Part shown: positions 45,014 through 55,400 of the stretch, piece after piece
How the letters are laid out: the number at the start of each line of letters is the position of its first letter
How positions within the stretch are numbered: the stretch's first letter is position 1
From: Verpa conica
Lineage: Eukaryota; Ascomycota; Pezizomycetes; Pezizales; Morchellaceae
Direction: 5' to 3'
Length of the DNA: 64,000 bases
Assembly (NCBI GenBank): GCA_033030425.1
Contig: JAUFSD010000002.1
Location: 2,666,001 to 2,730,000 of the forward strand
Notes under the pieces: model-generated
Database searches by the model: none
What the model was told of the DNA's origin: nothing
Seen by the model: the letters and a program-made list of their open reading frames with translations, nothing else
Program-made: the position numbers and the translations under genes

Positions 45014-47475
45014 TCAGTTTGGATCAGAATCCTCTCCAACGTCCACATCAGCCTGCACTGGAACCAAGCTTACACCCTCTATCGATTCTTCATCGCCCTC
45101 TGGCTTTTCGATCCTTTGATCGCGATGCATCATTATGTGTTTTGTGATTGCATCATCCTCGATCGTCTTCCCAGCAGAAAAAATTGCTGTTTCTATGTTG
45201 GGCTCGTAATAGAGATGTATTTTCGAATTGTTGCCGATGTTTTCGTTAATGCTTCCAATTTCCCCCGGAAGAACTGGTATATCATTAACTGTGGCCGCAA
45301 TTTCATCCTCAGATGCCTTAAGTTTTTTCGGTAATGGAAAATCACCATTCACGGGATCCCTCTCATTTTCCCGTGTCTCCCAAAATCTCTTCCGGCTACC
45401 GGTGGTAGACATACTCCCCTGGGTAGTTTCAGGAATTGTCTCCTCATCACTTTCTCCCTCTCCCATATCGACTTCTCCTTCTACCCCTTCCGGATCGAAA
45501 CTTAAAATAATCGGTGGACTACCACCTATACACTTCACACCACAGGGTCTATAAACCCTCTTATCGCCCCGTTCTCCCTCCGCTGATGCAAAGACCTTTT
45601 TCCACCCTTTATGTCCATACCCACATGCTTCATTAACATTCACACCCTCATTCCATCCTTCATGATATGCTAATGGCCACGTCACCACCAGTTCCCCGGG
45701 ATTCTGGCGGAATTGGATCGACCGTGCTCCAATAGTTTCTAGTGTTTGTTTGGGTAGGAATATTGATGCATGTCTGACGAACTGAGAGCATTTATTCACC
45801 TCCTTTCCAAGAGAGGAAGAGGGGTGGATGACCCCGCCCACAAAACTTTCTACTACATGAAAGTCACGTGGGCAGACAACACGCCATGTCTTAGGGGTAC
45901 CGAGGTGCTGATAGTTTAGGGAAAGTGCATTATAGTCTTCTGCGTGGAGAGCAAATAGAGTATATGGTTTGCCGATATACAAATAAGGTGTATGAATTCC
46001 TGTAACCTTATTCTTAGAGCCGTGAATAACATTACCGGGTAGTGCAGTTAGTCTGGGGTCCTTTAGGCCAAGGTAGGCTCGTAGCTCATCACTAGCGTCA
46101 TTGTCTGACGAATATTTTGAGACTCCCCCTTTATTTCCCTGAATAATCTCCACCCAATCACGACCGCGGGCAACCATTGCCTCCTCAGTGAGATTAGCAT
46201 AAATTTGGACATCTGGGTCACCAGCAGCAATACGTTGCTCACGTTCAAGTTGGAGAATAACTTCTTTACGCCATCTTACTCCAGAGACTAGGACCTTAGG
46301 GGTTGAGGTGACGTGATAGATGGGTGCAATGTTGGAGCGAGATTTAGAGTGAAGGGGAAGACGCTGATCCATAGTGAAGACTTGGGGAATGCCCTTTTTG
46401 TCCATTTCGGCATGAGGGATTATAGACGCATATTTGTTTGGGCGGCGATAAGATTCAGTTGTAGCGGAGCTATCAGAGGGCGTAGAGGATGTGGAAGAGG
46501 TTGGTGTGCTGAGGTTTATCCCGTTTAGAACAAGATTCCTAACCGGACTTTGTGAGGAACGAGGATTATCGGGCTTGAATTCCGACCATGGTATAGGCTC
46601 ATCAAGACTGGATTATATTAGTATACCTCATAATCAAAGCAGTATTATTCTAGGTCCGTAAGAGTAGTACAGGAGTAGAGTACAACATAGAAACCAGGGG
46701 AAATGATCAATCAGACGAAAACTTGTGTTCTCCAAAATAGACAAAGAAATATAAAGGAGAGAGAAGAAACCACAAACTCACCACTCGTCAGGAATACAGA
46801 TTTTAGCAACCCCAATTTCAACTCCTATGGGCTCCAACGCTCTGAGAATATCTAGAAACCGTGTTTCAAAATCTTCCTTGCTTGGTCTACACAGGAAAAC
46901 CCCCGGGGCGCCGTCAGACTGAAACTCCCTTGTCGCATTCAACCATGCAGGCAGCTCAGGAAGCTGTAGTCCATCTTCGGTTATAGTCATATCCGTCTTG
47001 CTATACCCGGCAAATTCCCTGTTAAATAACCTCTCTTCAATAGTTACTACAGCAATTCGTAAGGGGTCAGCATAAGCTAGAGAGGTAGGGTAGAAGACAA
47101 ACTTCTCCGCTTATCTTCCCACTTTATTTCATTTTCTTCCTCGAACTTTCGTTTTAAAATTTTCTTGGATTTTGCAGTCCGCGCTTTTGACCTGCGCTCA
47201 CCAAAGAGTGGAATATCCTTAATGTCACAACCGAGCTCGTCTGGGCGAAGCACTTCATATGTGATGTTGTCGTATTTTATTGTGCATGGAATTTCAGGGG
47301 ACATTGATCTTGACTCTGGCATAGTAGAAACATGATCGTTGGCTTCGTCTCCAGCGGGGTCAGCCACAGCCACGGCGTCCGTAGCCCGGGTACCAGGAGA
47401 GCCTTGAGAAGGGGCGACATCAACGTTCGTAGGAGAAGCAAGAGATGGATCTAAAGAAGGATGAGGAGATTCCAT
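45014..47475 (-). CDS. JmjN/JmjC-domain protein (KDM4/JHD3-like histone demethylase)
   Basis: Probable nuclear Fe(II)/2-oxoglutarate lysine demethylase. The main exon is 45014-46607; a 174-bp intron separates it from an exon ending at 46782. The upstream exon carries a JmjN-like block (DILRALEPIGVEIGVAKI). The JmjC core has HAED (metal ligands His and Glu, about 422 and 424 in my model), TPKTW (2-oxoglutarate Lys) and LAYHEGWNEGVNVNEA (distal His, about 516), closely matching KDM4-type enzymes, followed by RPCGVKC. The 5' end is uncertain. The frame stays open upstream of the JmjN exon to 47109, while a lysine-rich ORF (47077-47475, start ATG 47475) is in another frame. A 92-bp intron 47110-47201 (donor GTGAGC, weak AAG acceptor) would join them, giving 731 residues. 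If not, the start may be ATG 46990. The tail is acidic and disordered. The gene lies about 5 kb upstream of DNMT5, in the opposite orientation. Confidence 0.85.
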
Positions 47476-49993
47476 TTCCCCTGAAGTGAGCGATTGAACG
47501 AGAGATAACGCTGAGGTATCTGTCTTTGAGAAAGGATGTCGAGATCAGTCGACGGCTGTCCAGTGCTCAGGTGCAAGGAAGAAGAGACGTCCATCCAATG
47601 TTGACGCTTATGTCAGCTTACATCCTTGCCGGCGATCAAGGCTAGCCTACTATGGGTACCAGTAACGTGGCTTGGGTGGATAGCGACATTGCCAAGCTTT
47701 GTGGGATCTCGTTTCGGCACCTACGCTTGGCCACCTGCAGATGATGTGCAGCAGGCCCTGCGCCCACACACCCAGTTCTATAATGAGGGGAGTCTGGAGG
47801 TTGGCATGAGGGACTGGGTTGACATCGCCCTTGAGACAATGCTGAGGGCGGGGGCGGAGGGCAACTTTGCACGCAGTCAATAGGGAATCTCAGCCACCCC
47901 TAGCTTCGTGAACCATTGAGCATACTATCATTAAGGACACTTGGTGTTGTGCTCTAGGCCGTAGCTTGGCCAGAACAAAGGTGTTTTTGGTTCCGTAATA
48001 TGTCCATCTAGCCGTACTTCTTATTGTGCTGCACCTTAGCCCATGCGCGCAGAAAAGAATGGAGAGAGCGTTTCTTGTTCAACGCGTACTGGCATGTAAA
48101 CCCAGAAGCCGACCACTAACGAGCAAGTTCAGTAGTAAGACCAAACGACCAGAGGGCGGTCATTTATCCAAATAGCGTAAACTATTAAAAGCACTATGCA
48201 TCGGTGAGCCTCACCCACCTGATCCTGAGAAAGAACATGCAGATATGTGGGAGCCTCGTTTAGAGCCTCAGCTTTTCTTAATGGCTATTGATCTGTTCTC
48301 CGCGGAGTAAATTTGAGCCTATGTCGGAAGGGAGGGACTTTGATTCTCAGCTTTCCTTAGTGATCTGACGGTATATGTGCATTTAGGGCCTTGTTGGATA
48401 GTCTCGAGTCTGGCGATGAGACTACTTGACGTTGGTGTTTCCTGGGTTAGGGTTCTTCCGCCGATCTTACTTCTAGAATACATAGTTCTATTATATTATC
48501 ACATTCGACCTATTATAACTTAACACATAGCTATTTGATGGGTGGAGAACCTACTGCTAGTGACGCTGCACTTATCTAGGTTGTGCTTCCTAGTTATATA
48601 TCTATAAACAGCCTCAAGATAGTTACTGAATCACAAACTTCTGAAATGCAAACCTTCTTCCAGGTAGTGTCCCTTAGAACTTTCGTTTTAGTATATTATC
48701 TAGCCCTTCTAGTATGTAGTCAAGTAGGTTATAAAAGATACTTAGCGCTGTTTTTATTTTAAGGAGCCATCGAGGTAAATAAGATGGAATCCACAATAAC
48801 CACCTGGCCTAAGCGGCCAATCCATTACCCCTGTATTCACATAGCTGCCATGACCACTGGCCTATACTAAACCATTTGAGACCTACTCAAAATATCAACT
48901 AATATTTGAGTGACGTAGCCAAGGCAAAATATTCAAGCCTTATAACATACGGAACCCTGCCTATTCCTTACGCTAATAAAATAAGTCACGTAATTATATT
49001 ATAGGTCTTATATAGTTTAAATATATGATTTAAACTCTAGGTATGGATTCATCTAAGGAGTTCACCGTACTCATTAGCTACGTGTACCCCCGGGATTACC
49101 CTAGCCATTGTCTCGGAGAATCCCGAGTGATATACTATGACGCTATGCTTGCTCACCAACCTACTTCGAGATCTTTTAACCACATATATATATATCCGTG
49201 TAGTTTTTACAAGGAGAATTATTTTCTTACGTAGTTTTGCCCTCATTTTTCAATAGAAGAATACACGCTCTAAGCCTTTAGGCTCTGAGTGGAGATGTTG
49301 AACCAAGCTTAAAAATTCATAAGGCCTCATTTGAACCCGAACCTGATATACATATCTGGTATTTGAGATTCATATTCCCCTGATAGGTGTTGGGGGCTAG
49401 CGAGTAATAGGTTTTACGTCAGAGTCTTGACATGTATTCTTGCTAGTGTTATTAGGAGGACGCTGGTAGTAGTTTTAAGTCTCTAGTGCTGCTCTAGTAC
49501 CATATTAGTGTCGGTCATCATCGTGGGAACGCGCTCGGTGTAGGTTGAGAATTTGGTTATCGCTAGACGCGTAGGTCATCTCACTTGTAGCGTTTTCTAT
49601 TAGATCACCGGGCTCCCACTATACTTCTAGGACTACATGTGTCCAACTACTAGGATAAGCCTAAGGACGGCTATAAAAATCCTTGATGGGCTCATCTCAT
49701 TTTAAAACTTGTATCCTTTGTAATCCGGTTCTACATAGGTATATCAACACCCTTTTAGTATTTCATAACCAACTTCATTCATTCTTTTTTTCCCTTTCCT
49801 TTTCTCTTCTACTTTCCCCTTCCCTTCACTTCACCGGAATTATACGAAAATTATTCTCTCACCCAACATACGTGTGTTGCCCAAAAAAGCTTCTTCGAGC
49901 ACCCGGACTTGGCCTAGTAAAGAAGATAAAAATAAAAATAAAAGCACGAAAACATATCTATAACGATACACGAAAACTAGAAGGGAAAAAAAA
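47476..49993. other. 2.5-kb intergenic region
   Basis: The left end is the promoter of the JmjC gene. A GC-richer patch holds an 85-codon open frame at 47626-47883 (+) with no in-frame ATG at its start and no family match. The remainder is AT-rich. The CT-rich stretch at about 49785-49840 probably belongs to the leader of the next gene. Confidence 0.45.
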
Positions 49994-51117
49994 ATGAAGT
50001 TCTCAGTTTTTACTAGTACTACAGTGGCTTTCTTCGCTGCTATTGCTACTGCGAATCATGAGGTATGTTTGTTTCTTTATCTGATTCTGAGTATATGCAT
50101 ATTCATAACCCCCCCTGCCTTTATAACCTTGCGAATACCCTATCCATCATTACATGCTAGCATGACAATATATTCGAGGGAGAAGGTATAAAATAAAATT
50201 AACTGAGCCAGAGTATTCAAAGTAGGGCCATAGCTGTCAAAAGCGGGGTTGAGACGTCATTACCATCGAAATCGCTAGTTTCCAATAGTGTTGCCGTATC
50301 TTCAGTGGTTAACAGCGCCTCGGCGTATGAAAATAGTAGTGTAGTTGGGCCTCCAGTAGCAAACGGAGTTCAGCCCTTAATTCCCAAAGGAGTTGCGACT
50401 GCTCTTGTGGATGGTCCATATAGCTATTCAACATCTAACAGCACCAGCATCTCTCAATCCTCAAGGGGCTCAAACCCGTCTCGTGCCCCTCAGAGCTCTA
50501 GTTCTGGTAATACCGGAACAAGGACTCACACTAAAAATTCTTCTGGGAAAGTCAGAGGTAGTGCTAATGCTAGTGCAGTTGCACCTGGCGCTTCCCTATT
50601 GGTATGGGTCTATACTTTCAGAGTTTCTATTTACTTTACTAAATTTCTTATTTAGGCTTCTTTCCAAAGCGGGAGCATCGAGCTGACTCCAGCAGAAATC
50701 GTGGGTGCCAACCCAGGCCCAGTTATGTTCAATGGACCTTTGCCCCCGGTCGAATCGTCTGCAGTTCGGAATAAAACCATGAGTGGTGCCACTATCCCTT
50801 CTAGATCGGCGTCAAAAGCCAAAGAAATCATGCCTTCTAGTGTGCCGATGGTTCATGAGATTGAGGACGGCCAGGTTCAGGTTCTGAGTGGCTCTAGAGT
50901 TGGGAGTAGTGCTCGATCTCAAGGCACCAGTACCGAAGCCGGGGGGCGTGGTGATTCGGGAGGGCTTAGTACTGGATCCGGCTCGGGATCTAGAGGATCC
51001 GGTGGTGCTAGACCGCAGGTTGTCCCAGTGCAGTTTGAAGGGGTCTCGGCGGGCAAGTACATTCCGACTCTTACCACCTCGGTAGTTGCTGGGGTCATCG
51101 CTTTTGTAATGATGTAA
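49994..51117 (+). CDS. Secreted Ser/Gly-rich protein with GPI-type tail, 306 residues
   Basis: Three exons: 49994-50062, 50212-50601 and 50656-51117, introns of 149 and 54 bp, both phase 0. Exon 1 is essentially the signal peptide (MKFSVFTSTTVAFFAAIATA). I chose the acceptor at 50210-50211 (after TTAACTGAGCC) because it alone keeps the frame open into exon 2. The mature chain is Ser/Gly/Asn-rich with low complexity. Exon 3 opens with ITL-free but ordered-looking sequence (ELTPAEIVGANPGP, then FNGPLPPVES) before a Ser/Gly-rich stretch. The C-terminus ends in TLTTSVVAGVIAFVMM, a GPI-signal-like hydrophobic tail. Likely a cell-wall mannoprotein; no named family recognised. Confidence 0.75.
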
Positions 51118-51405
51118 ACGGTGCTATTATCTTGGGATTCGTCAGATTCTTATACAAAGTGTGGAGAGGTCTAAGTTTCCGTTGAATTTTGAATTATAAG
51201 ATGTGAAATTTGTATTTTTATTATTGGCTATAGAAAGTATTAGCCAATGATAGTAAAGTATTATAGATTACTTTAGTCGTTAAAACAGCGCCCCACGGTA
51301 CAGAGTTATTTGACTTAGAGCACAAACTGTAGATTTTAAAGCTATATCACATGATTATAAACTGGGATGTGTATTTTGTACATTTATTCTATAATCGAGG
51401 CTGTC
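51118..51405. other. 3' flank of the GPI-type gene
   Basis: AT-rich downstream sequence, no ORF. Confidence 0.5.
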
Positions 51406-51503
51406 TACTAGGGCAGGGGTGTGAACAGCGGAGATCTCCACTCTATGGGGTCGGTATAGAAAAATTGTGAGACCCGTTCCATGTTCATCCCCCTGCCCTA
51501 GTA
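51406..51503. mobile_element. 98-bp TA-flanked inverted-repeat element (MITE-like)
   Basis: The ends TACTAGGGCAGGGG (from 51406) and CCCCCTGCCCTAGTA (to 51503) are inverted repeats that extend about 21 bp with two mismatches, ending GTGAAC/GTTCAT inside. The outermost TA on each side suits a Tc1/mariner-type target duplication. There is no coding capacity. About 55 bp of unique sequence separates the arms. A stem-loop with a 3'-end role for the upstream gene is an alternative. I noticed no second copy in the window. Confidence 0.5.
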
Positions 51504-52422
51504 CAAGCAAATATTTCTAGATTAGCGTTGCCAGGAGAGCAAAGATCTACATGTATTCTATAGGTGCGTTGTGGGTACTGTTTTCTGAATTGTATCTGGC
51601 TCTTTGTCTTGTGTAAAGTGCACTATTCAGAATAGCAAGAAAGCGATAGAAGCTACATGTATATACACATGTCTTCCATATTCCAAAGCATTGGATGGTG
51701 AGATTTGTCAGCCATAAAGCAGGGATTGTAAGCAAAACCTGACGTACATAGAATAGAATTTATGTGTAATACTATTGGGCTATGAGTGATTTTTCAGCTA
51801 TCATCTCACCATTGAATGGTGATTTATTCCCTGCATGAAATTGCTCTGAAGGCAATCGATGCTGGCAGCCAACAGACATTCTATTGCATGTGTCCGCGGG
51901 TGCTCCCGTTCGCTTGGCTCATGCCACCCGCTCGCGTCGCGGTGTTGTCGGCTTGGCACCCACTAATTGCGAAAACGCCAAGGGCTAGAACCAAACGCGT
52001 TTCCTCTAGCAACGGCAACACAACCCTCCTGTCTCTACTACACCCTCAACCTCGTTCCCTGTCAACAGCCCCGCATCTCGAGGAGTTCCTTCAATTGCTC
52101 CATCAGACTTGCATCTTCTTGCATCTCCAGGTCTTATTTTATAGAGAGTCCTAGGGGAGGTGTTTCCACTGCTTCTTTTTGCTGCTCGTCTCAGGATTCT
52201 CCTTTTCTGTCACTGTACGACTCATCGAGCTTTTGTGGCAAAATTTCATCTCGCATTTGTATGAGCTCTTGCGTATGCTTTCACCATCTTGTGATTCGAA
52301 ATATTTTCTGCTTCTTCTACCATAGTGGCAATCGTAGTACTGACTTGGAGGTTTAGTAACATAAAGCACAGCTCTAATCAGGTCTCAGGAAATTTATCGC
52401 GCACTCTATTAAACCTATAATC
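51504..52422. other. Promoter region of the DNMT5 gene
   Basis: Contains two TACATGTA palindromes (51548 and 51654). Short helix-like coding fragments on the minus strand at about 52060-52330 are broken by stops and do not form a gene. No clear TATA box. Confidence 0.45.
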
Positions 52423-55400
52423 ATGGGGAGACTCCATAGACGGGGTGCTGCTACAGTGTTATCTTCAGACGATGAAGATGATGAGGTTATCCAGGTTCCC
52501 TTATCAGACGACGAAATTGCAATCACAAAAGTCACCAAGAAACGATCAGCTCCAAGCAGTAGGTCATCTAGAAGTAGGGCTGATGAGAGCGATGGCGAGG
52601 AAGGGATTGAAGAGCTTCCACTGGCGAAGAAGAAGGCCGTTGAGGATGAACGTCCAGGTAGGATGTTGATGGTAGCTGTAGAAAGTATGTTGAAATATAT
52701 CTCTAGGGGTTCCCGCTACTTGGGCTGTGAGTCAGATGCTAATCAGGTTGGAATTAAATCTAGTTCCCGTTCATCCATCATCATCATCATCATTCTCTAA
52801 AAACCCTCCTACAACGGCTACACGACAATTATCAATGAAGAATTACTTCGGCTCATCTCCTAGCTCTAGTGGCAGTGGTTTAATGGTAGTTGTGCCGCCA
52901 AAGGGCAAAGGGAAGACTCCTGTGAAACCAGCGGCGTCTACAAAGAAAATACCAACAAAGTCAACTCCACTTAAGACATTCCTTGTTCGAGTTCTGGACA
53001 AGCGTCCTATTGCTAAAGCCACTGGGAAAGCTAGTAGGGTCAGGGCGGCGTCGGAAGACTCGCAGGAAGAGGAAGTGGGAAATGAGAAGGATGACGAGTC
53101 TGACTTTGCCCCGGAGGCCGCGCCTTCAGACGGCGAGGTTTCCTCGGTGGAATCTCTTGTTCCCACCGAGGATGAAGCTGACCCAAAAGAGGAGGTGTAT
53201 TCCGACGTCGAGCCTGTCGTTGCTAAGAAATCCTCTGCCAAGGGTAAAGTCAAAGAGGAGCTTGTAGAAGGGGAGCCGGTAAAGCTTGTCAAGCACAAAT
53301 CAGTTGGACGACCGTGTGGTATCACGATTAAGTCTCGTGAGGGTGATCTTCCCCCAATCTCTGACCTTCAACTAATATTCGATGATATCGTTTCTCGTGT
53401 TCCGGGAGTGACCGGGTTGTTTGGTAGCAATGGTGGTAGGAAGCTTAGGGTTGCGACCATGTGTTCAGGAACTGAGAGCCCTTTGCTTGCCTTGGGATTG
53501 TTTGGGAGAAGTTTGCAGCAAAAGAAGCTGGGGAAGCTTGAGATTGAGCATGTTTTTAGCTGCGAAATCGAGCCTTATAAGCAAGCGTAAGTGAATGTTT
53601 TCGTTATACTTACTCAGATTTGTTTGTGCTAACTTGAATATTTCAGTTATATTGAACGAAACTTTAAGCCTCCGATCTTGTTCAGAGATATCAGGGAGCT
53701 GGGTGAGGATATTGCGTGAGTTTGTCACTTTTCCTATTTCATAATGCATAATGAGTATTTGCATCTAACATAATAAATAGAACAACCGCCTATGGTGCTA
53801 AGGTCGCCGTCCCCGGAAACGTTGACCTTCTCGTTGCTGGTACATCCTGCGTCGATTTCTCGAACCTAAACAACAAAAAGAAGACCCTTGACGACGTAGG
53901 AGAGTCTTCTGATACCTTTCACGGTATGATGAGATGGGTGAATCGTCATCGTCCCGCCATTATCATCCATGAGAATGTCGCTGGTGCAGCCTGGACGCAG
54001 ATGCGAGAAGAGTATCTAGAGGCAGGATACTCAGCCGAATTCCTGACTAGTTTCGATACCAAAAACTATTATATCCCCCAGACTCGCTGTAGAGGATACC
54101 TCTTTGCTGTTAATATGAAACATAGTGATATTCCTAATAAGTGGATTGATGCTATGAGGAAATTGCGCCGCCCAGCCTCATGCACACTGGAAGCATTTTT
54201 GCTCCAATCTGATGACCCAAGAATTCATCAAGTTCGAATGGACCTGGCTACGAAGAGGGATGGGAATAAGAGACCTGCTCGATCAGTTGAGTGGGAAAAG
54301 TGCGAGGGTAAACACCAAAAAGAACGTATTGTCGAGAGGTTAGGCCTAAAAAGGCCGATGACGCATTGGGAGGAAGGCGGGATCTCCAAGATGTTTGATT
54401 TTGCTTGGCAAGATTGGGGTCATACACAGGTTGACCGGGTTCTTGATTTGATGGATATCAATTTGTTAACTCAGGCAAAATCTGGCATTGATGCCAATTA
54501 CAAAGAGTAAGTATCCTATGAGAAATCCTATGCTATTCTAGTTGCTAATTGATACAATTATCATAGACAATTCTGGAACTTATCACAGAACGTTGATCGC
54601 AATACCTTTGGCAAAGCGAATGGCATCTGTCCATGCCTCACTCCACATATGATTCCGTTCTTGACATTTCGTGGTGGCCCAATGATTGGACTTGAGTCAC
54701 TCGCTATGCAAGGCCTTCCTATCAACGAGCTTCTCCTAACCAGAGAGACTTCCCAAGAGCTTCAGAATCTCGCAGGAAATGCGATGTCATCTACTGTCGT
54801 TGGCACTGCCATTCTCTCTGCCTTGATCCTCTCCAAAGACGTCCTCAGGCCAGTAGATGACGACGATATGGATGTTGACATAGAGGAGGTTGATATCTCT
54901 ACTAGAATTAGTGGTATAGAAAAATTGGTTCAACGCCCATTAGACTTGTCTACTACACAGAATCTGGAAATTGGAGCCCTGTTGAAGGAAGCACAGAGGA
55001 GTGCTAGACTTTGCGTTTGTGAAGGTAGATCAGACATTACCAGGAGTAAAATCTTAGTTTGTGAGGAGTGTGGTCACACTTCTTGTGAGAAATGTGGTGG
55101 TCGACCCGAACACTACTATATTCCTTACAAACACACAGATAACCGTATTACTCCTCTTGCTTTCGAGCACAAGATTAAGAGTGTCTTACCTATGCGACTC
55201 GTGGTGGACGGCATTTCAGCCAATCTGCTTGATGGTTTAAAGGACAGGAACCCCGAAATCGCCGCAAAGATCAGCTCGGCCAACTGGACAATCTTTCAAG
55301 AGTGTTTGGTCTACGCAGTCAAATCCGAGTTTAGATTTATGAGTCTTAAGCGCCAAGAAATCTGGAGCGCTACTTATGATGCTCCAGAAGCCCGACTTGA

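Noticed and set aside
52060..52330. Helix-like fragments on the minus strand in the DNMT5 promoter
   Set aside because: Broken by several stops in different frames without usable introns.
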